The notes under the pieces: generated by a model
The model's input: only the letters and a program-made list of their open reading frames with translations
Database searches by the model: none
What the model was told of the DNA's origin: nothing
Made by a program: the position numbers and the translations under genes
Shown here: positions 23,926 through 36,955 of the stretch, piece after piece
Numbering within the stretch: the first letter of the stretch is position 1
How the letters are laid out: each line of letters starts with the position of its first letter
Assembly (NCBI GenBank): GCA_951802425.1
Contig: OX637802.1
Span: forward strand, 2,542,001-2,606,000
DNA: 64,000 bases
Reading direction: 5' to 3'
From: Clavaria fumosa
Taxonomy: Eukaryota > Basidiomycota > Agaricomycetes > Agaricales > Clavariaceae

Positions 23926-25372
23926 ATGCTGGACCTAGCTGTTGCCCCCTTTGATGGGCAGAAAAGGAACTTCTGTATGTTCCTCTGATCCCTTCGCCTC
24001 CTGTTTATGGCGAACCCGACTGTCTATGCTGTGGACCTGGTGAAGGTCCTTTTTGCTCTGAGCAAAATTACTGGAGAAGGATTTGCTGCTGAATGGGCAA
24101 ATATGAAAGCGGAAGAGATCCTGGGTAGTGGCAAGGCCGGAACCTGGGTGGAGTTTGTGGAGGAGATGAAGCGGGCATTTGATGACCCGAACAACCGTGC
24201 AACTGCCCTTGCCGATATCGCAGGGTTGAAACAGGGTGCCATGACGGCACCAGAGTTCTTTGTGAGGTTCGAGACACTGTTCTGATGGGCAGAGTTGAGT
24301 GCAGAGAAGGACTCAGGAATCCTGGTCCATTGGCTGGAGTTGAACCTGAGTAGGAGGTTGGTGGAGAGGATCTATGGTGTCTCCCTGATGCCAGAGACTT
24401 ATGGAGAATGGAAAGTGCTGGCAGAAAGACTGGATGCCCAGCAAAGGTGATTTGACGCAATAGTCATGGAACGGACACTGCGACCTGTGCAACCCACTGC
24501 GACCTTTTCGCAACCTGCCACAGCCCTCTCACGCCCTCTGAATGTGGCCATGGGCCATGGATGTGCCCCTGCTGATGAGAGACATTGTTTCCGATGCCAC
24601 CAGATTGGGCATGCCATCCGTTTCTGCCCCCTGCCCAACATGCATCTGCAGGTCCCAAGAGCCCGAACCTGTGGAGTGCCAGGTACCCCCCGAACAATGG
24701 AGGATTACCAGAGAGAGATTGCGTTGCTCCAAGCAAAACTGGAGCCACTTGAGAGAGAAAGGAGGACTCTGGCTGGAGAGAAGAGTTGTTCCAGCCCCCA
24801 TTCCGTCCCTGTGCCTGCAGCAAGTATACCGAAGTATACTATCTTGCAGCAGAGACATACTCGAATTGGGGCTGAGGTGAAAGAGGAAGTGAGACTGGCA
24901 GAGCACCCAACCAAGGTGCAGCCAGAGGTGGAGAAACGTGTGCCATGAGAGCTAGCCATCCAGGTGCACTTGGAGGCCCTCAGCACTGGCAAGTGGGCTA
25001 TGACGAAGGCCCTTGTCGACTCAGGATGCACCAACTGTTTCATGGATTTGGAGTGGGCAAAAAGAGTGGGCCTGGAACCATCTCCCTTGCTGAACCCGAT
25101 CACAATGTACAACGTGGATGGGTCACAGAACAGAGAGGGTAAAATCCACTTTGGAATTGAGCTGCTGGTGAAGGTGGGCAACCATCGTGAATGGGTCCAT
25201 TTCCTGCTGGGAAAGATCCAATCCCACAAGGTCATCCTTGGGCATGACTGGCTCAAGCGACACAACCCTGACATCAACTGGAAGAAGGCAGAGCTGAGCC
25301 TTACCCACTGCCCCCCACAGTGTTCCCCATCCCCTCGAGCCCCTGCACCCCTGAAAATGAGTACCCTTGCAT
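23926..25372 (+). pseudogene. element D gag and protease
   Basis: Gag begins MLDLAVAPFDGQKRN and contains YAVDLVKVLFALSKITGEGF, then the zinc knuckle CFRCHQIGHAIRFC, a TGA at 24946..24948, and the protease with KALVDSGCTNCFMD in the same frame. Three further TGA codons at 23986, 24283 and 24448 are CGA at the matching places in element C, so they are C-to-T changes. The reading is cut at 25372 by insert F and resumes at 29104. Gag would form the particle and the protease would cut the polyprotein; this copy cannot. Confidence 0.82.
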
Positions 25373-28300
25373 TGTTAGGGATGGGAGTAATCCCATAGTC
25401 AGAGTGCAGAGTATCTGGTGCATAGCCTACAATCATCTACCATTGTGGCTGGTCATCAGTAGAACTGTCAGGACCCATTCATTTTTCCTTGCCCAAGCTG
25501 ACTTCACCCACATCCACAAGCTTCCCGACGACCCTCTACAACCTCGCGAGTCCCTCTACACACTTCCGGGACCCGCTGTCTCCTTCCGGAAGCCTCTCCA
25601 ACCTCCCCCACGCTCACATGACACTCGCGACCATCATGCTGTACTCGCGACGCTTCCTATTACTTCACCCTATGCACATACTTCACCCGGACCCACCAAT
25701 CCTACGCGCGACACACTGATACGCATCTACTTCCACCAGCACATGACTTGCCGCGCGGCACCCCCTGCGCTACCACTGCCAGCGCCAATACGTTACCAGC
25801 ATTATGACCGTTACTTGCGTTACCAGCGTTACCCATGTGACTACCCGCCCATAGGTCACCTGCATCACTAGCATCACCCACGTGATCGCTCTTATGATCT
25901 TGCAACCTTAACACTCAAACGCGCCACCAATGGTCAGCTGTATGAACACTTCAAATATGCATCCCTTCTTCTCCTCAGTCGTCTATAATTACATTACTTA
26001 TGATCCGAGAATCCCTCCATAGTTATAGCAACGTATATACTTATTTAACTAGGTCGTGACCTGTGACAGGTCATCTTCGTGACCTTACCTATGCATACCT
26101 AACCCCTCGCGACCTTAGTAGAACACACGCCTAGTCACTTTACAACTAAACATACCCCGTACTACTATAGTCTTGTCGCCTGGCAACCTCTGTACTTTCC
26201 CTTTTTTGTTATACTCTCTGTACATACGTATATAAGGTCTCGTATGTACTTATGGTACTCTAGACTTGATATTGACGCACATTGGTTTAAGCTTGAGGCT
26301 AGTACGCCCTTTGAGCTTGGAACCATCGCGATTGATAGGTCTTGTCTCTCTTGGTGACCACAAGATCACCAAGACACACTCTACTCTGTTCTAACTCGCC
26401 CTCTGCGCTCCTACAACTCACGTGATCTAAGTATTCTCTATTATTTGTCTTGGTACTGATCTTGGAACCCTACAGGTTCACCCGTTGGTTGGCAAAGTCA
26501 TCGCCTTCACCAACACATCTCTCAACACTGTCGCGACCACTGCGATCCTTCCAACATTCTCTATTTCTTTCACCTTGTCTTTTTCCTTCTCTACGCTTCG
26601 TTGGTCGACCTCGCGACCTTCTCAGCGTTATCACTTTCTCCCACCTTGTCTATTCCTTTCTTCACGCTTCATCGGTTGACTTCGCGACCCTCTCAGCATC
26701 ACCCATTTCCCCCCTCCTTGTCAATTTCCTCCTTTATGCTTCGTCTACTGACTTCGCAACCTTCCCAACAATGTCTTCCTCCTCTATACTTGTCTTTCTT
26801 CACTCTTACATCTTCTCAGACGTCTTTGCGACCTTCCGGGACCAAGCATTCTCGACTGTGCTCAACGGTTGATTGGTCTTAGCGAGTTTCCAGCATAGGT
26901 CACCAACAAGTCGATCTCCAGCACTACTATCGAGACGGGACAGGCCCTAACAAGAACCTCTTGGAACACAGTTCTTCGTTCTAAGATAAGTGGTTTGGGA
27001 GAAGCATTAGCAATGGTGCTTCATTGACTAAGCACATTACCTGCCACATCCCTCTGTATTGCCTATAGGATCACTCTTATGTCACCAGAGTGATTCTGTG
27101 GTTCTAGGTAATCTCTGACAAGTCCCACTGACAGAATAATTCCTTACTCTTATTGTGAATAAGAGTAAATATGCAAACATTACAGTTGACTATGCACATC
27201 TCATTGCATAATTGCATAGGCATATGAAGGATATATTGTAAGGATGTCATGTTTGTACTTTCAGGGTTTCAGTATGTATGCCCCTCAAAGTAGAGACATT
27301 GCATGTAGCATTCTTATAGTCAAGTCATTATATCCACCTATGACACTGTTCTATTGTACCATGTAGCATACAGGTGTATGCTTACATTTATTGTCTACAT
27401 GCCTACAAAGTTTCATGGGAAAGCAATAGGAACTGGCTGAGATATTTACAAAAGGAATTATTGTAAATATTGCACCAAAAGTGCGAACTGTTATAGCATG
27501 CCAAGTTCCTGTTCAACTATTTTGCATATAGTATCAAACTATGGTTATATTTTATCTCTACCTATGTGCAAAGTTTCATGAGGATTGGTTGAGAACTCAT
27601 GGAGTTATTCACAGTTTGGTAAAACTTGTTGACAGTCAAAGTGCTGTACCTGCCTAGTTGGGACAGTTGTCCATAGTCTTAGTCATCCATCCATCCTAAA
27701 GGGGGATGAATTTCACAGGGAGACCATATCTAGAAATTATTACTTAAGCAGGAGTGCTTAGATAATTGTTTATCCCTGTTGTATCCCAAAGGGCAAAGCC
27801 CTCTAGAGCCAAAATACCTTTTAGGGATGCAGAGAGCAAGCCAGAGCGACAAAATTGCCTAATTAGGAAGGTTTAAGTGGAGTTTGAACTTTGAAATCAA
27901 ACCTTCGGTTTTGAAGACTCTTTCCAGACTGACTCAGAGGCCCACACACTGATTGGGAATACCTAATAATAGTTTTACTGTATCAGGCCAATGCACAGCC
28001 TCCTCTGAGTCACTCCAGCACAGTCTAGACTGTTTTAGATAAACCCAAATAAGGGAAATGACTCCATCTGACTCATTCTGACTCATTCTCTCAAAAACTC
28101 GAGTTGGGGAGAGGATAAAAATAGTAAATACTTATATGGCAAGAGTACATGCCTTATGCGATTATCTGAGTATTTTATTATGATTTTATATGCAATATTT
28201 GGCCATGTATCTCGAAATTACTGTATTTAGTAGATAGGCTTGAAACAATATAAATAGGCCACTGAAGGACATGTTCAGTAGCACCTACTTGACCCCAGAA

Positions 28301-29103
28301 ACTGCCTGATCACCTTAGTAAGCGAAGCTAAGAGCCAGCATCACTCCATAAGGAGTTATGAATATATTTGTCCCACTGATGTCTGAATACCAGTGTGGAC
28401 AAATAACTGATTATCTCATCAATGCCTTAGGCTGGTGCGATGATTTGATTATGTAAGCGTGGCCAGGCTATAGGGCTAGTGACTGAGTATCTAGTCACGC
28501 CGAAAGCTTACGTAATGCATGTGCAACGAATATTTTCGTGCTTAGGTAATTTTACTGTGTTGTAACTGATGTTTTACTTTGTATTACAGGTATTAGATAT
28601 AAATGTTTTATATCTAAGGAAGTAATAGGAATTAGGTTAAGGTGTAAGAGAGTGAAAGGGAGATAGGATAGAGAGGGTATCAGAGATTTAATGTTGGAAG
28701 GATCTCCTATCCCATTGGAGAGATATGAATATTGTCATAGTACAGTATTCATATGAATAGACTTAAGTATTTAATAACTCATTATTGGTTGAATATTAAA
28801 GCAAGGTGTAAGAGGATAAAATAGTCGAGATGACTATGGGGATCCTTTGGTCAATTACCCTTGTTTGAGATATTGATGCTTGAGTCACTATAGAATATTT
28901 CTATTTGCTGCCCACATTAGCAATGCCTTGTAGACAATATTAAGGTTATCTTAGTATCTGTTTACAAGAAGGTGTGCAACCAGAAGCTCAATTGGGACAT
29001 TGAGCTTGCCTAGTAATAATATTTGAGGTTCCTATTAGGGTTAACTTCAGTTTCCCTTACTTAAATATTATTATTCACAGGTAGCAAACCTGGTTCCATA
29101 ACA
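25373..29103. mobile_element. non-coding LTR-like insert F (about 2.2 kb without E1)
   Basis: Begins TGTTAGGGATGGG and ends TTCCATAACA, so the ends are TGTTA and TAACA. Flanks are TGCAT (25368..25372) and CGCAT (29104..29108); element C shows CGCAT once at this place, so this is a 5-bp target duplication with one C-to-T change. No ORF above about 60 codons outside E1 has any recognisable content, so it is probably a large solo LTR or a coding-free element. The stretch 26958..29103 otherwise shows only AT-rich single-copy-looking sequence. Confidence 0.6.
25466..26952. mobile_element. solo LTR E1 (1487 bp) with AGAAC target duplication
   Basis: Begins TGTCAGGACCCATTC and ends GGCCCTAACA. Perfect 5-bp duplication AGAAC lies at 25461..25465 and 26953..26957. 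A second copy is at 61755..63190. The ORFs in it are Ser/Thr/Phe-rich readings of CT-rich DNA and are not genes. The internal part of the parent element is absent, as expected after LTR-LTR recombination. Confidence 0.78.
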
Positions 29104-30340
29104 CGCATCCACGAGTATTCCGGACACCTGTTTTCCCAACTCTGGCCCTACCCCTGATTGGCCCAGCCGCTACCCTTTGGTTTTTAGTGAAGCAAAGTGG
29201 GATGAGCTTCCCTGCTCCCAACCGGACTTCGATATTAAAATCGAGTTCAAAAAGGACCCTGAGCACCTCTCCTCCAAGCTATACTCACTGACATGGCAGG
29301 AGATGGTGGAGATGAACTGTTGGGTGGATGAGCAGCTTGTTTCTGGACGAATCCGGCCCTCGAAATCCCCATATGCCAGCCCCTTCTTCTTCAAACATGA
29401 GAAGGACAAGCTGTGGCCAATTATTGACTACTTGAGGCTGAATGCACACCTGGTCAAGGACAAGTACCCCCTTCCCTGCATCCGAGACACAGTGGATGTG
29501 CTTAAGGGAGCATTGATCTACTCTAAGATTGATGCAAAGGGAGGTTTCCCATCCACGCAGGTCTGGCCAGAGCACCAGCACCGCTGTGCCTTCTTGACAC
29601 CTAGTGGACTCTTTGAACCTGCAGTTATGTGGTTTGGACTACAGAATGCCCCTGCTACCTTCCAATGCTTCATGAATCATGTGTTGAGGGAGGAGATTGC
29701 AGGAGGACATGTGAGGGCCTATGTGGATGATGTCATTGTGTTTGCAGAGGACTTGGCTACACACTGGTACTGGATGGATCGAGTCTTGAGGAAGTTTGGA
29801 GAGAATGGGTTGTGTCTCAAACTCAGTAAATGCGAGTTTGAGAAGAGTGAGATCATCTTCCTGGGGATGAAGATCTCTCACAACCGGCTAGAGCACGACC
29901 CAGCCAAGGGTGCAGCAGTCCAAGATTGGCCACGTCCTAGGAATGTGAAGGATGTCCAGAGGTTCAATGGGATGTTGAACTACCTCTGCCAGCACATCCT
30001 GAATCTTTCTGCTCAGGCAAAGCCACTCTTCCGGTTGACTGGGAATGTTCCATGGAAATGGGAGGAGGAGGAGGAAGCAGCCTTCCAAGATCTCTGTCAG
30101 GCACTTGTATCGGCCCCAGTCTTGGCTCTGCCTCAGGACAAAGGGAGATGGAAGGTAGAGACAGATGCAAGTAACCTGGCAACTGGTGGAGTGCTCTCGC
30201 AGCAGCAGATGGATGGAACCTGGAGAGTTGTTGACTATATCTCCAAGGCCCTCACTGCAGCTGAGAAGAACTATGATGTGTATGACAAGGAGTTCTTGGC
30301 TGTGATTTGGGCACTTCATGAGTGGCAGGCATACCTCATT
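29104..30340 (+). pseudogene. element D reverse transcriptase and start of RNase H
   Basis: Continues the D polyprotein: WPSRYPLVFSEAKWDELP, RPIIDYSRLN-like WPIIDYLRLNAH, FFLGMKI-like IFLGMKISHN, and the RT active site YVDDVIVFAE. The RNase H start is VETDASNLATGGVLSQ. It stops at HEWQAYLI, where element A is inserted, and resumes at 55477. Compared with copy C, several Arg are Trp, Cys or Gln, which fits loss of CpG. Confidence 0.83.
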
Positions 30341-30565
30341 TGTAAGGCTATAGGCCTTTTCTATTCTTTTATTACATAAGATACATACCTTAATAGTCTA
30401 CTAGCATAGCCGCTTAGGCTATGCTTACATCAGCGGCCCCTAGAGGGCCACTCGCCTATATATATCGCATCGCGACTGTACAGAGAGGGTAGATCCCTCT
30501 ACATAGAACTACCATACTCAATATACAGTTGAGTCTGGTTCTTTTGAGGGATAGAAAGTATTACA
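30341..30565 (+). repeat. 5' LTR of element A
   Basis: 225 bp, TGTAAGGCTATAGG to GAAAGTATTACA, with a TATA-like CTATATATATCG near 30460. About six differences from the 3' LTR. Confidence 0.87.
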
Positions 30566-30603
30566 ACTTTTTTGAACCTTCAACACAACGAGTGTGGCTA
30601 GAA

Positions 30604-32777
30604 ATGGGTTACACTGGTATAGCCGCGCAGAAGAAGCACAACAGGAAGGGAGGAGAAACTCCTCCCTTGGTAGGACCTCTGCGCGACACAGGCGTCGTGC
30701 AGCCAGAGGGAATAGGACCCTCTGTCGAGCCCAGCGGTGAACCCCCGCTAAGGGCTGACATGGCATCACCGGCCCCTGACAACGGCGTTAGGCCCGAAAC
30801 ACCGTCGACATGTGGCAATCGCCACGAGGAGGGTGCCATGACGCGCCAAGTCACTGGCGAGGCGCCATCGTTCGAGAAGGCCGGACCTTCAAAAGGAAAG
30901 GGCAGAGAGCCCTTAGAAACCCGTGAGAGGTGGCCGCGAGAGCGGTCAAGCTTGCGGGCTCCCTCCAATAGTGGAGATGAGCCCACAGCGATAGCGCGAG
31001 CTAACACTGTCGCCGAGAGACTCTCGGACATTCAGGCGGAACTTTCCCGCCAGGACGAAGAGTTTGAGGCTCTTGTAAGGGCGATGAAAAATCGCCAAGC
31101 CACTATTCGGCAATGGCTAAGTGAGGAGGCTACCCACGTTAGGTGGGTGTTGGACTTGCTAGATGAGCAGGGAACCGCGCTAGCGGCTCCCTTATGGCGG
31201 CAACGCCGTGATTCATTAGAACCCGAAGTGGGGCCTGCCCCGCCGAGTCAGGCGCCAGCCGACCGCGAGGAGGGGTGGCGAAGGGAGAACCGCGCGGATG
31301 GTTCTCGGACCCCTGGCGAACCAGGAATGGGGGGCGGCAGCCCTCGAGAAACAGCGGGGCCGGAGCCACGGCTTATGTCGCGCTACCCACAGCTGGGTCA
31401 GCAAGAGCCAACGGGCCGGATGGGCCCGTTCGGATGGATGGAACCGCCCCAGAAGGAGCGGGAGATTACTCGGGAGGAATCCCCGAGTTCTACAAACTAC
31501 CAGAGCGATGTATTACATCGCTACCTCATGATGATACGAGATAAAACCTCGCTATTGCCTGAGGCAATAGCTGAGATTAGGGGGATTAAGATTGACCCCC
31601 CTGAGCTTTATGATGGACGAGACGACCTCGTCATCTGGGAAAGGTGGCTCGATGGCCTCCTTAATTACTTCTACTTCTATAGAGTAGTAGGCCCGCAGTT
31701 GGAGCACCAACACGTTATGCTAGCGGGGTCACGCTTAAGCGGAATAGCCGCTACTTGGTATACCCAAGAAGTAACGGGTCTATCCCATGCTCCCCGAAGG
31801 TGGACCTTCAGGAATTGATAACCGCTATGTTTAAGCGGTTCCTGACCGAGGTAATGGCCCAGAAGGCAGTGGATGCCTTCTATCAGGTGAAGTTTACAAA
31901 GGCGAAAGGCGCCTTGGGATTCTGGAACGAATTGGCCCAGGTGGCGGAGAGAATGCTCACCCCGCCTGACACCGGTACGATGAAAAGGCAGTTCCTTAAT
32001 GGACTGCCTAACGAGATGGTGGAGGCCATCTTCAAAACTCGTGCGATTAGTGTCGAGTTATCCTTGGTTGAGGATATTATCGACGCTAGTCACCAAGTGG
32101 AAGCGACCCTCCACTACCTCCAGCAGCGGAGGGCAGTGCCTTCGGTAGGGAACCAGGCAGGTCCCAAAGGAAACCCGCCTACAGGCAGAGTGCCTGTGGG
32201 GCAGAGGTTTGTGAGACTGCGGCTGTATCGGCCACACACAGACTGTAGGCCAGGGGAACCTGTTCCCCTGCGGATCGACCACGTCCAAACCAGAGGAAGC
32301 AAACCCCAGCTAGAACCGCCTAAGGCAGTGCCAAAGATTGGGGTATGAGGCGGAGAGGAGCGGAAAGCTCCTCTAACATGCTATATGTGCAGGAAAGCAG
32401 GGCACTACGTGAATGTGTGCCCTCAGTCACAGCGAAAGCCAGAGGCTTTTAGGGGAAATGTAAGGAACTACGCCTTACAGGAGGAGTCGGGCAATTCGGA
32501 GCCTGAGGAACCGCCAGAGACACCTGCAGTTGAAAGCGAGGAGCCAGAGGGTGAAGCCCTACCGGGGGAAGTCGCAGAAGATGACTATGCTGGTCGCGGG
32601 GACCAGTATGATTCGGACGAGCTCTTCGTCCTTGAAGAGCTCGAGGAGGAGGCAGAAAGCGACCAGGTCGCTGGAATCTGGGAATTGGAAGAGGACGAGG
32701 TCCTCTATACGACAGAAGTACGCGTCGGCCATTTCGGGCGCACGTCCGGAAGGAGCGGACAGGATCGCACCCGGTAG
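30604..32777 (+). pseudogene. element A gag with zinc knuckle
   Basis: Starts MGYTGIAAQKKHNRKGG. A charged, disordered part leads into ELYDGRDDLVIWERWLDGLL and, after a frame change near 31795, DLQELITAMFKRFLTEVMAQ and FLNGLPNEMVEAIF, the capsid-like core. A TGA at 32346..32348 interrupts the same frame just before the knuckle CYMCRKAGHYVNVC; CGA would keep it open. An acidic tail follows. Such gag proteins form the RNA-binding particle. One frameshift and one nonsense codon disable it. Confidence 0.78.
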
Positions 32778-34830
32778 TGACAAAGGAGGCTAGGCAATGC
32801 CTCGCAGCCTATGTCACCGTGAACGGTGTAAAAGCGTATACGCTTTTCGATTCTGGAAGTACCCCAGACCTGATGAGCCCGGATTTTGCCCGGGTGACGA
32901 AGGTACCAACCTTCCAACTGGATAATCCAGTTCCTATCCAACTCGGCTGTATCGGCAGCCGATCGACGATCACACGTGGATGCCGCGTAGCAGTAGATTT
33001 GGGAGGAATACTGGTGGAGGACCAGTATTTTGATATAGCAAACATCAACCGCTATGATATCATAGTCGGAATGGTGTTCATGTATGACCACCGTGTGATA
33101 CTGGATGTGCACCAATGTGCAATCCAGATTGGCGAAGGGAAGGGGAAAACCCTTCAGGCAATGTCACCCAGTGAGGAGATGGAAGCATTACGCATCCGTA
33201 TATTGGCTAAGAATGCACTGAGGAAGGGAGCTCGAAAGAGCTGACTACACTCAGGCCCCCAGGATGCGGGTGAGCCCTGGAAGGGGGGAGAGGCTAACGC
33301 CTCTGTAAAGATAGATGACGCCTACCTCGAAGGCAGGCGTGAGTACTGGTTTAACCAGTACACTGAGCTCTTTGGGGGAGTTCCCCCCAGACCACTGCCA
33401 TTTCAGGCGGTGAACCACCGCATACCTTTAATAGACGAAAAGCAAGTCTATAATTATTACCTGCCTCGGTGTGCTGAGGCATTTAAGGAACAATTCCTTG
33501 AGAAAGTGAACCGTTATATTACTAACAGTTGGTGGGAAGCAGGAGCAGCATCGCAAGCAGCTCCTATGTTATGCATACCAAAAAGCAGCTGGAACCCACT
33601 GCTATGGACAGTCGTAGACTGTCGGAAATGGAATGCGAACACAGTACGGGATATTACCCCGTTGCCTGATCAGGATCAGATCAGGCAGGACGTGGCTAGA
33701 GCTGTGTATAGGTCAAAAATTGACCTATTGGACACGTACGAGCAAGTATGCGTAGAGCCTGAGGACATGTGGAAGACGGCGTTTGCAACTGTCTTGGGCA
33801 CCATGTTCTCACAGGTGATGCAGATAGGGGATTGTAATGCCCCTGCTACCTTCCAGCGCCTGATGATGCGCATATTTCGTCATCAATTGGGAAAGTATGT
33901 GCATGTGTACTTAGACGATGTATTCGTCTTCTCCAAGACCTTGGAGGACCATGAGCGTCACTTAAAGATGGTCTTTGAGACCCTCAAAGGCGCGAGCCTT
34001 TTCTTGAGCAAGAAGAAGTGCTCATTATACGCGAAGAGTGTAGATTGCTTAGGGCATATAATAGATGCCTGAGGAATCCACATCACGGTGGATAAAATGG
34101 ATAAAATCCGTAACTGGAAAATGCCAACAAGCGTTAACGAGGTGCAGAGGTTCCTTGGATTAGTACAGTACATCGGACAGTTCATGCCCGATCTGTCCGC
34201 TTACACTGGCCCTTCGGCTAGTCTGTGTAGTGAAACGCAAACGTTTCACTGGAGACCACTCCATGACAAGTGCATGGAGATGATTAAGGCATTGGTGTGT
34301 AAAATGCCAATATTACACCCATGGCAGTACAGGAGCCAATCTGGCTCGTGTGCGACGTGTCAGTGTCAGGCGTAGGGGCCATGTATGGCCAGGGAAAGAC
34401 ATGGGAAACCTGCCGTCTGGCGGGGTTTATGTCTAAAAGGTTCAGCCCGGCCCAGTTTAGTTACAAAACCTGGGACCGGGAGGCCTTAGCGATTGTCGAA
34501 TTGCTACAGAAATGGGAGGATAAACTCCTCGGTAGATGAATCAACGTGGTCACAGACCACGAAGCGCTGGGGTTCTTTAAGAACCAAATGCGCTTGTCTG
34601 GCCAGCAGGCCAGGTGGATGGAATATATGGAGAGGTTTAACTACTCCATCACTTACATTAAAGGCAACAGCAACAAAGTTGCGGATGGCCTTTCACATTA
34701 CCATATGAGTGACGTGAAGGATGAGATTCATCCGGATCACGAGTATGTAAAGGCAGATGTTCGCCTTGACCCTGAAGGGGATGAGTTGCCCCACGGACAC
34801 CTGGAGGAGGTGCGCGCACTACGAGTACAC
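32777..34830 (+). pseudogene. element A protease, RT and RNase H
   Basis: The protease carries YTLFDSGSTPDLMSPDF. A TGA at 33242..33244 separates it from RT in the same frame. RT has VDCRKWNANT, NAPATFQRLMMRIF and the active site YLDDVFVFSK, then a TGA at 34070..34072 (DA*GIHI). RNase H shows VCDVSVSGVGAMYGQG and, after a frameshift near 34320 and a TGA at 34537..34539, VVTDHEALGFF and GNSNKVADGLS. All three TGA codons would be Arg as CGA. The frame runs into element B at 34831 (ALRVH|C) and resumes at 51045. Confidence 0.82.
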
Positions 34831-35747
34831 TGTAAGGATTATATGTGGTCTAGACACAGAAATATGACAGAAACCGACTATCCAGATATTTTGCGATCCA
34901 AGGCAATTACGTGCGATATGATCTGATAACCATCTGACACCGTCCGATAACGTCCAATAGCATCCGATATATATCTGATATTGGACTCCCCGGTCTTCAA
35001 TCCCCCGTGACGATCACAGCCCGCAGGTCTCACACACCGCCCACGCCTTTCTATTTCATCACTCCAGCATGGTCAGCGCTCGACATACTCACTATTCCAT
35101 TCCCATTCCTTTATTTCATATAACATGCTGTAAATTTCATATTGTGATCCCTTTCAACCATTCAATCATTTGAACATTTCAAACCCTTTGCAGTACTTTG
35201 CCCATTGTTCCTAGTACCCCTTTGCTGTACCAGCCCCACTTTCCTTCAGTTTATGAGCAGTCCGGACATGTGCTACTCATCGGACATTTCATTCCTCCGA
35301 GCTACTCAATTCCCTTGTGATATAACTCCTCCATATAACCCTTCACGTGACATGGTGCTGTTCCATATGTTTTCCGGACATTTCCGTACATTCCAATTTG
35401 CTGTACTTACAGAACTGTACTTAAGCACACTTCGGACTATACGGAAATCGAGCTTTTTGAATGCCCACATTGTGCTGTGATTTTTAGCAAGCTCACCTTT
35501 CGTCGTACCTATTGATCCACTGGCCTTCATCGTCGCCAGCCCCTTGAACCTTCGATCCAAACATCGGACTCTATCGGATCCGATACCGGATACTCCGGAC
35601 AACGTATATTTTCACTCTCTGAACCTTTTGCACTCAACCTCCACATCCTCCAAGGTTCTGTCTAGTGTACCCATTGTGTAATAAGACCCCCTGAAGAACC
35701 CGGCCACGAACATCTATTTGCAGCCAACACCTGTACAGCCTACTACA
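34831..35747 (+). repeat. 5' LTR of element B
   Basis: 917 bp. Rich in CCGATA/TCCGG-type motifs near its start (repeated GTCCGATAACGTCC-like strings) and near 35570. The next bases TTTTGGAGCCCACC (35749..35762) may be the primer binding site. Confidence 0.85.
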
Positions 35748-36653
35748 ATTTTGGAGCCCACCGCAAGGGGGTCGTAACAACGTCTTCACTACAGCCTTCA
35801 AGGATTCCCAGAGGCTCCTCCGCTTTCCAGCCTTGATGCTCCGAACGTCTGAGAAGTCGAAACTCAGATCGAATCACAGAACCACTGCACTCCGAACCTC
35901 CCGGAGAAGTAATTGAAACTTCCCACTTTCTTCCATCGGACATTCCCAGTATTTCATCCATTGTTTACTCCCACATGAGCATCGCCACCCCGGTTACCTC
36001 ATTACCACAGATCTTCGAAGAACCACACTCACCGCTCACACCACTACCCCTCGAACTGAACACCTTACAATTTCCAACTGACAAACCACAGAATCCTCTC
36101 AACGCCGTACAAGAACTTCCTCACGCAGCAATACCAATGGCCAACCAACCGAGATATCCGCTCCGTGGCGCTCACAGGGCCCCCGCCTTTGACGGAGTAC
36201 CAACCCATCTCAACTGGTATTTCGAGGACATCAACATTGTACTCACCGGCATTAATCCAGATGTTCCGGAAGCTGATTTAATTCGGTACGCAAAGCACTA
36301 CCTCGACACAGACACATGTCTCCTCTGGGAGACCCTCACACCAGCCCCGGACCCGGTATGGACCTGGGAAACCTTCAAAGTGGCTGTCCGACGCCTTTAT
36401 CCAGGCTCCGATGATGGTCGTTTGTTTTCTGTCGCCGATTTGGACCGTTTCATATCAGACTCGGCCCAAAAAGGGGTTTACACGTGTGCAGAACATGGAG
36501 AATATTACCGGGACTTTCTCCAGATCACTTCGCACTTGATCACCTCCCAACGTATGTCCACAAATGACAGAAACCAGCTTTACATCCTCAGATTTGGGGA
36601 TCATACTAGGCACCGGATCGAGAGCCGGCTCACGATTATACTACCTAATCACC

Positions 36654-36944
36654 TATCAGACTGGGTCTCACACAACTTAAGTGTAAGGTCATGACGACAA
36701 TACTAAGATAAGGGGAAAAGAGTACAAAAAAGGAAAAGCGAAAGTACTTATAGCGAACGCTTCGGCACTTGCCGACTTTCCCACGCTCGGACCCTCAGAT
36801 CACGTGATGCGCCCAGGCCCCAGGTCATGTGATCTTACATGATTACATAATCCGACCCAGCCACAGGTCATGTGACCTTCCAACAACCCTCCCCAGTTTC
36901 TCCACAACTGCACTTTGGGATGGCTTACATAAGCGATCCTAACA
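36654..36944 (-). repeat. outer-truncated 3' LTR of element C
   Basis: Plus-strand reading starts TATCAGACTGGGTCTC directly after TCACC and ends GATCCTAACA. The complete LTR at 41818 has about 137 more bases before TATCAGACTGGG. The cut point equals the end of the 15-bp block duplicated in the D 3' LTR. Confidence 0.82.
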
Positions 36945-36955
36945 TCACCCCCCTC

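Noticed and set aside
26450..26882. Ser/Phe-rich ORFs in E1 and E2
   Set aside because: They come from CT-rich LTR sequence and are not conserved in frame between the two copies.
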